Shown one piece after another: positions 1 through 10,026 of a stretch of 64,000 nucleotides of DNA. Source of the stretch: CAVSSX01 sp963730735. GTDB lineage: Bacteria > Actinomycetota > Acidimicrobiia > Acidimicrobiales > RAAP-2. The notes beneath the pieces are model-generated. The model saw only the letters and a list, made by a program, of their open reading frames with translations. It was not told the DNA's origin and made no database searches. Positions within the stretch are counted from its first letter, which is position 1; each line of letters opens with the position of its first letter. The DNA lies in NCBI GenBank assembly GCA_963730735.1, contig CAVSSX010000007.1, positions 1-64,000 of the forward strand, in the 5' to 3' direction. The position numbers were made by a program, and so were the translations under genes.

Positions 1-662
1 CGCACCGACTTTGGCAACGACCATCTCCCCTGGTATTCGCTCAAACCTGGACGGGTTCCACCACGATTCTCCGAGCACGTCGTCTTCGGCGAACTTGTGA
101 AAGCGGACGCCGCCACGCGGGAGCCGGCCCGGTTCCTCGTCGATCGCACCGGCGAGACACTCGACTGCACGCTGATCCCCGGAGGCTCGGTCCGCTGGCT
201 TCGCACCGATGCCACCTTGTCGGAGGTGACGGTCGGGGGGTGCAGCCCGGCTCCATCTCTATCAGGACGAACACGGCGTGTTCAGCCGGGCGAGCCTGAT
301 CAGCGACGAGTTCAGTTATCTCGTCCACAACGCAGTGATCTACCGAATCGAATCGCTGAATCTCTCGGAAGGCAGGCTCTACGTCGCTCGGCAAATGCCT
401 AGGGTGAAGAACTACAACGGCGATATGGAGCAGCCTCCCGACATCGCCCGAACCGAACTCCTGGTTCGTTCCGACACCCGCGTTTGGAAGGGGAAGCAGC
501 CAGCAAACAGCGGATCTCGCCGTTGGCGAAGCCCTCCTCGTCAACCTTACCGGCGAACAACCTGGCCGCCCGTCCCATTGCACAGACATTTGGGTCGGTA
601 CTGAGACCCACAAGCTCGTCATCGACCGACAAAGCAAGAAGAACAAGGCCTCCAATCGCTAG
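1..662 (+). CDS. Conserved hypothetical protein, 3' part, frameshifted
   Basis: The window opens inside this gene. Three successive reading-frame segments (start to about 240, about 250 to 510, and 513 to the TAG at 660-662) join into one plausible C-terminal stretch of about 220 residues. The first switch falls at a run of six G near 235-240, so an indel is likely. Recognisable stretches are DRTGETLDCTLIPGGSVRWL and RTELLVRSDTRVW, and the protein ends KKNKASNR. I do not recognise the family. It lies 83 bases upstream of the cytochrome c-type gene on the same strand. That the three pieces form one gene is inference from codon usage and sense of the translation. Confidence 0.5.
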
Positions 663-745
663 CAACAATGCAGTTTTTGGCATCGGGTTCTCATGCACTT
701 CGCCCAATCAAAACCTTGGCACGGCGACTTGAAGGAATGACGAAC

Positions 746-3158
746 ATGCGACGCGTCCCCACCCTTGGCCTCGCCACGTTGTTGCTCTCGACTTGCGCTG
801 CAACGCTCGCTTCGGCGGAGCCCCCAAGGGCACGACAAAAACCTCGACAAGCTGATCAAGCCGTTCTTCGCCGAGCATTGCGTGGGTTGTCACGGTCCGA
901 AGAAAGCCAAGGGCGACCTGCGCCTCGACACATTGAACATAGATCACGATTCCCCCGAGATGATGGCGACTGGGAGGAGATCATGGGCCGAATCGAAGCG
1001 GCGACATGCCTCCCAAGGAGAAGGCTCGGCCTAGGCCCGAGAGGTCGCGCAAGTCGCGGAATGGATCGCCGGCCAGCTAGCCGAGGCGGAAGCCTGCGGC
1101 AAACTTCGGCCAAGGAAAGGGTGTTGTTCCGGCGGCTGTCGCGCGAGGAATATGCCAACACCCTCCGCGACCTGCTCGGCGTCACTTTCGACGCCACCGA
1201 TCCCACCGGCTTGCCGGAGGATCCGGAATGGCACGGCTTCCAGCGCATCGGCTCGGTGCTCACTCTCTCGCCGGCGCATGTGGAGAAGTACCTCGCGGCA
1301 GCCGAAACGGTCTTGAACAAAGCGCTGCCCGGGCCCTCAACCGAAGGGAAGTCGTACGCTGGACACCGTTCGAGATACCGGCTGGAAAGGTTTCGAAAAG
1401 GAGTACCCTGCCCGCGGCATCGCGGACAAGGTGCGCGTCGACATCGACCAAACAACGGCACCCTGGACAGCCGCACGTTGAACATCAAAACGCCCGGAGA
1501 ATACCTGGTTCGCATCCAGCTGAGCGGCCTACGGCCCAAAGGCGGCCGGGCGCCGCGCCTGCGCCTGTATGCCAGCGACATCGGCCGGCTACTGTTCGAG
1601 CAAGACTGGAAGCCCCGGAGGACCGGACCGCTCGAATTCCGAACGCACCTGCCGGCGGGCTCACATCCCATTCGCATCGTCAACGCCGTGCCGGGCCCTA
1701 ATCCGGAAGCTCGCCGCTCGCGGCGAGCGAAACGCCAAATGCCTTCACCAATTTGCAGAGCCGTGTCCCCTGGCAGATGAAATTGACGGACGACGACGGC
1801 AAGCCGATCGTGCCTTCCTGCTGCTCGACTTCGTCGAATGGGAAGGGCCGATGATCGAATCTTGGCCGACCCCGCGCACCAGCAAATCTTTTTCGGCGGT
1901 ACGAAGGCGACCCAGGACTCGAGCTATGCCCGCGAAATTCTGGGCCAATTCGCCGAGCGTGCCTGGCGTCGTCCCGTCCCGCCCGGCGAGGTGGACCGAT
2001 TGGTCAAACTGGCTGAAAGTCGCAGAAGCTCGGCAATGAGTTCGAGACCTCGGTGAAAACCGCCTTGCAGGCGGTGCTCTGTTCGAAGAGCTTCCTGTAT
2101 CTCGAAGAAGGAAACGCCGCGGCCCCGACGTCCCGACTCACCGACTGGGAACTGGCGTCACGCCTTTCCTATTTCCTGTGGAGCACGATGCCGGACCAGC
2201 GTCTATTCGACTGGACCGAGCCGGCAGGTTGCACGAAGCCGAGACGCTCCGCGCTGAAACGCTTCGTATGCTGGCCGATCCAAAGGCCGCAGCCTTCGCC
2301 CAATCGTTCCCGTAACAGTGGCTGCAGTTGCGCAAGGTCGGTATGTTCGCACCCGATAAACTTCTTTACCCCGAATACGACGAATACCTGGAAAAAAGCA
2401 TGATCTGGAGACGCTGGGTTTTTTCCGCGAGGTATTTACGCACAACAGCAGTCTCCGCGAGTTCCTCGATTCCGACTGGACCATGCTCAATGAACGTCTG
2501 GCCGATCACTACGGCATCGACGGCGTGAAGGGTGAGGCGATGCGCCGAGTCGCCCCCAAGCCGGAGGATCATCGGGGCGGCCTGCTGACCCAGGCAGCGA
2601 TCCTCAGTCTTACCTCCGATGGCACACGACATCGGCCGTCATCGCGGCGTATGGGTCCTGGAATCGATCGTCGGCAAACCACCGCCGCCGCCTCCCGCTA
2701 ACGTTCCCGCGCTCGCCACTCCCACGGCCAACCCCGCAAGACCACGGTGCGGGAAAAACTTGAATCGCATCGATCGGATCCTAATTGCAGGCCTGCCATC
2801 GCAAGATCGACCCCTTGGGCCTTGCCTTCGACAACTACGACGCCATCGGCCGCTGGCGAACGGTCGAAAAGGTTCGCGACGGCATCGGCGCCGATCCCCG
2901 CCTCGATCCGAGCGGCGAATTTTACGATGGCCGAAAGTTCGCCGATGCCGAGAACTCAACCGCCTGTTGCTCGACGACATCGACAAGTTCGCCTTCGCAT
3001 TCACCGAAAAGCTCGCAACTTACGGGTTGCGGCGCACGATGAACTATTCCGATCGAGCCGAATTGCAGCACATCGCCGAACAATCGAAACACGACGGCTA
3101 TAAGCTCGCTTCGTTAATCGAGACCCTCGTCTCGAGCGATCTTTTTCAAAAGAGCTGA
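746..3158 (+). CDS. Planctomycete-type cytochrome c protein with DUF1587/DUF1592/DUF1588/DUF1585 domains (frameshifted)
   Basis: Exported haem-binding protein of a family greatly expanded in planctomycetes; the enzymatic role is unknown. The ATG at 746 has GAAGGA nine bases upstream and a signal peptide ending ASAEP; an in-frame ATG at 737 is too close to that site. Domains in order: a haem domain with FAEHCVGCHGPKKAKGDLRL (CxxCH), DUF1587 (REEYANTLRDLLGV), a DUF1595-like stretch (AERAWRRPVPPGEVDRL), DUF1592 (LASRLSYFLWSTMPD), a damaged DUF1588 segment around 2590-2760, and DUF1585 (CHRKIDPLGLAFDNYD, then GYKLASLIETLVSSDLF at the end). At least six frame changes interrupt it. The domain order is complete, so I read these as sequence errors. 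A DUF1552 gene often follows in this family but is not recognisable here. Confidence 0.85.
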
Positions 3159-3610
3159 TCGAGGGCGAGCACGGCCACGAAGGACTCACCATTCTGTCGA
3201 CGCTCCCGCGTGAGTCGCTGGAAAAAAGCGTTGATCTTCTCCGGCTGCATCGACAGCTCGAAACACGACTATGGAGGCTTTCGGTACAAGGACGTCTGGT
3301 TGTTCCAGAACCGCGACTGGGAACCGCTGCAAGAGTTGTTCGACACCGACTCCGCGATGATCACGGCATCGGATACCATCGCGCCGCCAAGCGTTTAGAT
3401 TTGTTGGAAGGAGTTGGCGGCGCGCGACAGATCCCTTCCCGTGGATCGTCCGATTGGCAACCCGCGGCGGCCAACACGGTGCAGCCGAGGCCATGGCGGA
3501 AACTGGCATGCCACGACAGCCTGGACGGCCTGCTCATGCGCGGTGGCGAAACGGGTCACGGCGGTTCAAAGTGTGTCATGAGATCGCTCTTGCGCGTGCA
3601 CTATTCGTAG
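3155..3610 (+). other. Coding-like stretch of unknown identity
   Basis: This sits between the cytochrome c-type gene and the C45 gene. Frame 1 from 3210 to 3398 has host-like codon use (GC-rich third positions) and reads SGCIDSSKHDYGGFRYKDVW and onward to a TAG at 3396-3398. Frame 2 is open from before 3155 to 3610. Neither gives a family I recognise, and a minus-strand frame is also open. It is probably a short gene or gene end broken by indels, and no product can be assigned. Confidence 0.25.
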
Positions 3611-3634
3611 AAAAAGAGCCGCTTGGAGAACATC

Positions 3635-6075
3635 ATGAGGTCTCGAATTATCGTCTCCTTGTTCTTGTTCGTGACTTGCGCGCCCATCGCCGCCGGCTCG
3701 GGCAGCCCCGACCCGCTGTCGGCACGCTGGCACGGGCCGGCGTACCGATATCCCCAGAATGGCTGGGCGGTGCTGCACATCGAAGGCGAGCCCTACGACC
3801 GGGGCTACCAGCATGGCTGGCTCATGGCCAAGGAGATCGAAAACTATATCGCGGCTCTGAGTGAGCATCGAGCGACTAAATCGCCGACTGAGTATTGGGA
3901 GCTGTACCGCGATCTAGTGGGCGGCCTTTACCTGAGCCGATTCGACCGGGAATACCTGGAAGAAATGAAGGGGATTGCCGAAGGCGCCGCCGCCGCGGGC
4001 CCAAGGCCGGCGGCCGGCCAATCGATTTGACCGACATTGCCGGCGTCAATCTATGGGTGGAGTTAGCCTGCCTGGGCGATGCGTTGCGGGCGACGCCGAG
4101 CGGCGTAGAAGGGGTGAAGGCGAGCAAGCCGAATGCCGCTTATCCGCCGCCAGCCCAGGAGCACCATTGCTCGGCGTTCGCCGCTACGGGACCCGCCACG
4201 GCCGACGGCAAAATCGTCTTCGGCCATATCACTATGTGGAATATCCATCAGGCATCACACTTCTTTGTGTGGTTGACGTCAAGCCGGCCAAGGGACATCG
4301 GGTGGTCATGCAGACTTTCCCCGGCGGCATCTACTCCGGCATGGACTATTACATCAGTTCGTCCGGCTTGATGTTGACCGAAACCACGATCGATCAAACC
4401 CGCTTCGATCCACAGGGAACTCCGCTGGCCACTCGAGCCCGGCACGCCCTTCAATACGCGAACACCATTGATGGCCTCGTGAAGGAACTGAGTGTTCGCA
4501 ACAACGGGCTCTACACCAACGAATGGCTGATCGGCGACGCCAACACCAACGAAATCGCCGTATTCGAGCAGGGGACGAATGCACAGCGGCTTCGCCGCAG
4601 CTCGAAGAACGAGTGGCTCATTCCCGGTAGAGAAGGGCTTACTGGGGCTGCAATAACGCCAAGGACTTGCACGTCCGGCTCGACACTATGCCCGCCTCGA
4701 TGGCAAACCGGAAGACGTCTCCTGACGCCCGGCGGATCGAGACCTTGCCTGGCTGCAAATGTATCGCGAACACCGCGGCAAGATCGATGTCGGCTTCGGC
4801 AAGCTGGCTTACAGCGGGCCCCCGCTGGCGAAAATCCGTTCACTCGATGCCAAGGTCACGACCTCGGCGTTGGCCAAGGAACTGCGCAGCCATGCGCTCT
4901 GTGGCCCTCCTTACGGACGCGTGTGGGAACCGGAACCATGGCAGAAGGACCGGTACAAGATCATTCGCCCGCTGGTGCCGAACGATTGGACCGTGATCGG
5001 CCCCGCAGCACCGACCCGAACGGAAGTGGTAGCCGCCGATTTATCCGGCACGGGCCCTAACGACGCGGGCCTACCCGCCAACAAGCCCGGCCTGGCACGG
5101 CTCTCTGCTGCCCAGAACGGATGCCGACGTTTGGCTAACGGCGGGATTTGCCCAGTGCGAACGCCTGGTAGCACTGGAGAATGCACTCAGCGAGTGCTTG
5201 GCGGGCAAGCTGACTTCGGCCGATCGCGAAGAACTCGCCGTGGCTCTCTTCCGGCATCAGTCGGATTATCTCGCGGCAAGGGCCTCACGCCCAAGCTGGC
5301 GCGATAAGAGCGCCGCGCCTCACCGAGCGCGCTCGATCAGGAACTGGATCGAGCCCGCTGGCACCGGGAGCAGGCGAGCTACGGTCGCGCTGACGCTACA
5401 CGCGTCCGCGAGTTCGTGGGACATGCACCGTTCGTTGCCGCCATGAACGCATTCGGCCTTGCTAACGCCGGCAAAGAGGTGAGTGTCGGGCAATTCCTCG
5501 GCGATTTCGAAAGAAGGACCGGCAAGAACGCGGCAGAATGGTTTGCAGCTTGGGAGAAGAAGCCAGCCATCGGCGGCGCCATTTTCTCGACCGCGCAATG
5601 GCTCGACGAACCCGAATCTTCCTTGATCATCTTCGGCACGACCGGAGATGCGGCTGCCAATCGGGAAGCGGCCTTCGCACTCCAGAATGGAGTCCGCGTC
5701 GGCTACGGCAATGTCATCGTGCCAGTGAAGGCAGACGTAGATGCGGACGACTCGAAGCTTCACGCATGTCACGTGATTCTGATCGGTCGCCCGGCGACGA
5801 ACGTCGTGGCCAAGCGACTCGCTGGATCGGTGCCTGTGTCATTCGGGGCTGGCTCGATCCACGTGGGCGACACTGCTTATGCTCACGAAGGTACTGCTGT
5901 GGTTGCCGCCGGGACCAACCCATTCAACGCCAGATACTCCGTGGTTTTGTTGGCCGGCCTGTCGGCGGACTCAACCTTTCGTCTTGCTAGCGGGGCACAG
6001 TTTCCAACGGCAGAAGTGTCTATTCACTTCCAGGATGGCAAGTCGAGACAGCTCGTGGGCTTGACGCTGCATTAG
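3635..6075 (+). CDS. C45-family autoproteolytic acyltransferase/hydrolase (phospholipase B-like), frameshifted
   Basis: Secreted N-terminal-nucleophile hydrolase of the peptidase C45 / acyl-CoA:6-aminopenicillanate acyltransferase family. These enzymes cleave themselves to expose a catalytic Cys and act on amide or ester bonds; the substrate here is unknown. The start at 3635 has GGAGA upstream and a signal peptide ending IAAGS. The N-terminal part has EPYDRGYQHGWLMAKEIENY. The expected nucleophile is the Cys of HHCSAFAATG at about residue 180, followed by DGKIVFGHI. Repaired length is about 810 residues, much longer than a simple C45 enzyme. The C-terminal part holds VGQFLGDFERRTGKNAAEWF, which resembles the end of M1-type peptidases, then a beta-rich tail. 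Frame changes occur near 4010, 4290, 4660, 5080 and 5350. Confidence 0.8.
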
Positions 6076-6084
6076 GCTAACAGC

Positions 6085-6404
6085 TCACGGCCGCACCCTC
6101 TTTGGAAACGCCGGCCGCTTGAGCGTTGGCGTGGGCGATTTCGCGAGAGCTTCCATGATCAGAGCAGGCGGCACGTCCTGAATCGCCCAAGTTTCGGGAG
6201 GCGTCAACGTCAGCGTTTTCTTTCCGTCCGGGGTCAGACGAAACGCTGCTATTCCGGCAAACACCGTTTCGAGTTTGCGTTTGGCCAAGTCAAAGCGTTG
6301 CGCCGAGCCAGCTGCCGGCCCCAGCGCGCGGCGGCGTCCTTGCCCAAGCCGAGATCGAGCACGAACAATCCCGACTTCTTATCCGCCTCTGCAATTCTTG
6401 GCAT
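6085..6404 (-). CDS. Small hypothetical protein, one frameshift
   Basis: Reading from the ATG at 6404 gives MPRIAEADKKSGLFVLDLGL, then after one frame change near 6300 KRKLETVFAGIAAFRL and an end PAFPKRVRP at 6085, about 105 residues in all. The second half is a clean open frame with sensible composition. The stretch AAFRLTPDGKKTLTL is reminiscent of blades in tricorn/PD40-type beta-propellers, but too little remains to claim that. It converges on the C45 gene, which ends 10 bases away. It could be a gene fragment. Confidence 0.35.
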
Positions 6405-6523
6405 TCAACCCCAGCGACTTGCAATCGTGCCGGTAACCGGTAAAAATAGGCCCTTGTCTTTTCAGGAAACCAGGCCGTGAAGGCTGGTGGTTCTCGCGAC
6501 GGGGAGTTTCCGAGGCCCAAGTT

Positions 6524-7000
6524 ATGCGATATAGCCTGCTGCTAGCGTCTTTTTTTCTCACTGCCAGCCCTTCGCTTGCAGACGACAAACCACTAGATCT
6601 TTCCAAGATCCTCAAAGAGGAGGCGGCTCGCAGAACCGTTCTTGCGGAAGCCCAGCAGCAGGCTCGCGTGGATCGAAATGCATTGGCTCCCCGGCAGTTG
6701 ATGGAGCAACAAAAAACTGAAGGGTCGAAGCTGATTGGAAAAGCGGTGGAAGGCGAAGTGATCGTCGATGCAATCGGTCATGGTACGGATAGTAAGAAGC
6801 GCAATTTCGTTTACGTCAGGATCCAGGTAGGAGAGCCGAAACAGCGCAAACCGAGCACCATGATCGAGGCTAGAACGTCGAATCTGGATGATCCTGTCAT
6901 CGCGGTGCTCAAAAAGGGCGACAGGGTGCTGATCCGAGGAACTATTGGCGACGGCCCAAATCTGGATAGGATTCTGAACTGCACGTTCAAAAAACCTTGA
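6524..7000 (+). CDS. Exported protein of unknown function
   Basis: Intact 158-residue frame. A short signal peptide (MRYSLLLASFFLTASPSLA, cleavage likely before DDKPLDL) is followed by a charged, probably helical segment and a C-terminal half of alternating strands (EGEVIVDAIGHG, FVYVRIQVGEP, KKGDRVLIRGTI). That half looks like a small OB-like beta-barrel, but I do not recognise a named domain. It stands alone between a minus-strand hypothetical gene and a decayed DHFR-like gene, so context gives no role. Confidence 0.7.
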   Translation: MRYSLLLASFFLTASPSLADDKPLDLSKILKEEAARRTVLAEAQQQARVDRNALAPRQLMEQQKTEGSKLIGKAVEGEVIVDAIGHGTDSKKRNFVYVRIQVGEPKQRKPSTMIEARTSNLDDPVIAVLKKGDRVLIRGTIGDGPNLDRILNCTFKKP

Positions 7001-7036
7001 AAAGCTTTACTCTCGGGATTTCCTGCACTTAACTCG

Positions 7037-7381
7037 CTAACGTCTCTGTTCTATCCTCGGGTCCGGTCCAATGCCCTCGAACGGGCCCCATTCCAGGCTC
7101 TCCGGCCTGTGAGTGACGACAAACTTCGTCGCCGCATTCAGGCGGTCTGCCATCGGACTCTTCGGCGGCTCGGGCCAGAAACCCGACCACAGATCGTAGG
7201 TTCGGCGGCCAATCGCAATTCGAAGCGCTCGCCCCATTGCGGAAAGACCATCGCTAACCGGGCCGGACTGCGATAGGGCGCGGTCCAGTCGCCGTAAGGG
7301 AAGGCCCGTCTTCGCCCGGACCGCCGGAAGCCTAGATCACGCCGTCCGGCGAGATATGTTCGATTATTTCAGCTTTCTCAT
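7037..7381 (-). pseudogene. Remnant of a dihydrofolate reductase-like (RibD C-terminal domain) gene
   Basis: The best-kept piece at 7037-7237 reads IGRRTYDLWSGFWPEPPKSP and FVVTHRPESLEWGPF, typical of the DHFR/RibD-C family of NADPH-dependent reductases. Upstream, the start at 7381 (AGGAGG eight bases before ATG) begins MRKLK and continues, after a shift, as IIEHISPDGVI, a TAG where the family normally has a codon, then ASGGPGEDG. Two frame changes plus this nonsense codon are present, and the C-terminal third (usually containing the ILWGSS-type loop) is missing. Unlike most broken genes here, the nonsense codon and truncation argue for real decay. Confidence 0.75.
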
Positions 7382-7509
7382 TCGCAATCCTCCTTCACAT
7401 TGGTTTTTGCTCGCGTTCACTGTCTAGTCGAATTGCCGGACCTGAATTCGACAGTTCGACCAAAGAACCTTCCGAGCGAGGTTCGCCTCGCCTAAACAGA
7501 CAATAGAAT

Positions 7510-7600
7510 TTGGACTGTCCGGTTCTGCGCCGCCTGGAAAAGCAAGGACTTTTGGAATCCGCATGGCGCGGTGCGGAATCGGGCAGGCACGCGAATAAGC
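7510..7600 (+). pseudogene. Fragment of a PadR-like transcription regulator
   Basis: About 30 residues read PVLRRLEKQGLLESAWRGAE followed by SGRHANK. This matches the recognition-helix and wing region of PadR-family winged-helix repressors, whose usual text is YPVLxRLEKxGLLxSxW and then SGR. Nothing before or after it in any frame continues the domain. It lies close to the DHFR-like remnant, and the 7.0-7.8 kb stretch looks like a graveyard of small genes. Confidence 0.4.
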
Positions 7601-7803
7601 GGGTCGGGAGAGGTCGGGAGTCGATATTACGACTAATCGATAGATCGTATTCGACTCTCGAGGCGTTATTCCGTCCCTTCTTGCCGCCGCGGTTGGCAAG
7701 GGCACTTGGAGATGTGGCCTCGCCTGAACCCCGCTTGACTGCATTATGTCAGAATCCTGCACGCGGCCGTGCCTGGGCCATGTAATCCAGCTGAAGGTTC
7801 ACT

Positions 7804-9073
7804 GATGACCAAGCCATTAACGCAATCCGAGAGGCTCACGCGCGATCTCTGCACAAAGTCCTTCCTTTCGCTTTGGTGCTTCAACAACCCAAAAGGGAAG
7901 AAAAACAAGGAGCTTTGCGATGTCCTCATCGTATGCGAACCCGATGTCATAATCTTTAGCGTAAAAGAAATCGCGCTCGACGATGCTCGGGAGCGCCGTC
8001 AGTTCGAACGATGGCAGAGAAAGGCAATCGATGCTTCGCTTAGGCAACTCTATGGTGCGACAAAGTGGCTCAATTCCGCAGAACACATTATCCGTGCAGA
8101 CGGAACAAACGCGACCGCGTTGCCGCCACTGGAGATCAGGCGCGTACATCGCGTTGCGGTAGCATTTGGAGGAGGAGGTGGATGTCCAATTCATTCCGGT
8201 GATTTCGGGCGTGGATACGTTCACGTGCTTACTGAGCAAACGTTGCATGACATTTTGACTGAGCTCGACACGATCGCTGACTTTGTTCAGTGCTTGATTG
8301 CCAAGGAATCGTTCGGTTCAGAGCGGGGCCCGTCATAATCAACGGAACTGAAGCTGATCTGCTCGGACTTTATCTCCACGGCGGGCGAGCATTCCCCAAG
8401 GACGCAACTTTCCTAATTCTTGACGGACCGATCTGGGAAAAAGTGTTTCAATGCCTGAATTCAATGCTCGCAAACTCGAAGATGCAATAAGCTACAAATG
8501 GGACGACCTAATCGAAGTGCTGTCTGGCGATGAAGGGCATAGCTACCCGGGATTTGGTCTGAGCGTCACAGATCGGGAACTTGTAGTTCGTTGCATGGCT
8601 CGCGAAGACCGCTTTTGCCGGCGACAACTATCGAGAGAATTACTCAGTTTTCTCCGTGACGCAAAGGACGGCAAATCACGGTCTCGGATCCTACATTCGC
8701 CGTCGAATTGCCTTTATGTGTTGGCTTACTTTATGAAGGGCGAAGCCCATGATACGCGACTTGGCGAACTCTACGGTCGCTGCCTTATCGCGCCAATAAG
8801 GTGGAACACGCCCAGAATCTAGTGCTTGGCATTGGTTTCAATGAATTTGACACTAATATTGGATCAGCCACCGACTTGATTCATGTCCAAATAAATACAG
8901 AAAATAGCGATTGGCCGGAGAAGAAGCGGAACGACTTGAACACAAATTTGGTTACTTTAGGGGCCAACCTCTACGACGAATTCACGTTGAAGAGTTCCCA
9001 AGCGTTTCGGGACGTCAACAGGAGTAAATGTGGTTCAACGCAGGCGTTCGGGTTAACTGTGTCCTTCCGGTAA
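7804..9073 (+). CDS. Unknown protein with possible PD-(D/E)XK nuclease-like N-terminus, cut by IS66
   Basis: The ATG at 7804 follows GAAGG. The first 189 residues are continuous and include KELCDVLIVCEPDVIIFSVK. An Asp-led strand followed by a second strand ending SVK resembles the D...(E/S)xK core of restriction-endonuclease-like folds, but this is a motif-level guess. After frame changes near 8320, 8450 and 8800 the protein continues with AISYKWDDLIEVLSGDEGHS, MAREDRFCRRQLSRELLSFL and a C-terminal strand-rich part. Repaired length is about 420 residues. The last codons and stop (9061-9073) belong to the left end of the IS66 element, so the native 3' end was displaced. Adenine- and thymine-richer codon use than its neighbours suggests acquired DNA. 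Confidence 0.6.
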
Positions 9074-9080
9074 GCCTGCC
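9061..9080 (+). repeat. IS66 left terminal inverted repeat
   Basis: GTCCTTCCGGTAAGCCTGCC pairs with the right terminus at 16 of 20 positions. It supplies the stop codon of the interrupted upstream gene. Confidence 0.65.
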
Positions 9081-9134
9081 TGAACCAATTTGCCGAACGT
9101 GATAGATTGTCGGTCCTGGATAGGGAGGGCCGAC

Positions 9135-9527
9135 ATGCGGACGGGTTCATTTGAGGTAGTTCCGGGGGATTTGGCGGAGGCTCGTAGCCGGTTCCAGGCA
9201 TGGCGGAATCGTCGGGAGCGGGGCTGCCGCATTCCCGAGCGACTCTGGGCGCTGGCCGCCAAGCTGGCAAGTCGTTATGGCGTCAGTCGTACGTCCATGG
9301 CGCTGGGGCTGGATTATTACGGCTTGAAGAAACGCGTCGAGGAAGCTGGCGACCAACCGCAGTCTGGCCGCCCCGCCTTCGTTGAGCTGCCTTCGCCGGC
9401 CGTCCCTGGCAAGCAGTGTTCCGTCGAGCTGGACAACGGCTCCGGAGCCATGATGCGCGTGCAACTGAGCGGCTACGATGCGGCCGACCTCGCGGCGCTG
9501 GCCGGAAGCTTCTGGAGCGCCGGCTGA
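9135..9527 (+). CDS. tnpA: IS66 accessory protein TnpA
   Basis: First gene of the IS66 set, 130 residues. It encodes a helix-turn-helix type accessory protein needed with TnpB for transposition. The middle has LASRYGVSRTSMALGLDYYG, matching the short HTH region in this family, and the C-terminal part gives a typical RVQLSGYDAADLAALA. The ATG at 9135 has a GGGAGGG ribosome site. The stop codon overlaps the ATG of tnpB (TGATG), so the two are translationally coupled. Confidence 0.85.
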   Translation: MRTGSFEVVPGDLAEARSRFQAWRNRRERGCRIPERLWALAAKLASRYGVSRTSMALGLDYYGLKKRVEEAGDQPQSGRPAFVELPSPAVPGKQCSVELDNGSGAMMRVQLSGYDAADLAALAGSFWSAG

Positions 9528-9890
9528 TGCTGCAACTCACGCCGCAGATGAGGATCCTGGTGGCGGTCGAGCCGGCCGATTTTCGCCGCGGCATCGATGG
9601 GCTGGCTCGGCTGTGCCGGGAAAGCCTGGGCGCGGATCCATTCGTGGGCACGGTCTTCGTTTTCCGCAATCGTCGGGGAACGGCGCATCAAGCTGCTCAC
9701 CTACGACGGTCAAGGATTTTGGCTTTGCCAGAAGCGCCTGTCCCAGGGCCGTTTTCCCTGGTGGCCTGTAGCCGCCGAAGGCGCGGCTCAGCGGCTGGCC
9801 GCTCACCAACTCGCGGTGTTGTTGGCCGCCGGGAACCCGACGCAAACGGGTGCGGCGGCCGACTGGCGTCCGGTCGGCCCGCTTCCCTGA
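9527..9890 (+). CDS. tnpB: IS66 Orf2-like protein TnpB, one frameshift
   Basis: Short IS66 Orf2 family protein, about 120 residues, identified by RILVAVEPADFRRGIDGLAR and VGTVFVFRNRRGT, then after one shift near 9685 KLLTYDGQGFWLCQKRLSQG and RFPWWP. These are hallmark segments of the TnpB family. The single frame change lies between RNRRGTA and IKLLTYDG. The break may be a sequence error; if real, the element would need another copy to move. Confidence 0.85.
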
Positions 9891-10026
9891 TCCGGCATCT
9901 CTAGGGATTTTCGCAAAACTTCTCTTGCCTGAATCGGGCGATCCTGCTTTCTTTTCTACCATTCCTTGATCACACCGCCGGTCTCACGGACGCGGCCGGC
10001 TCCCTTGTTTTGCGGGTTGACGCACG

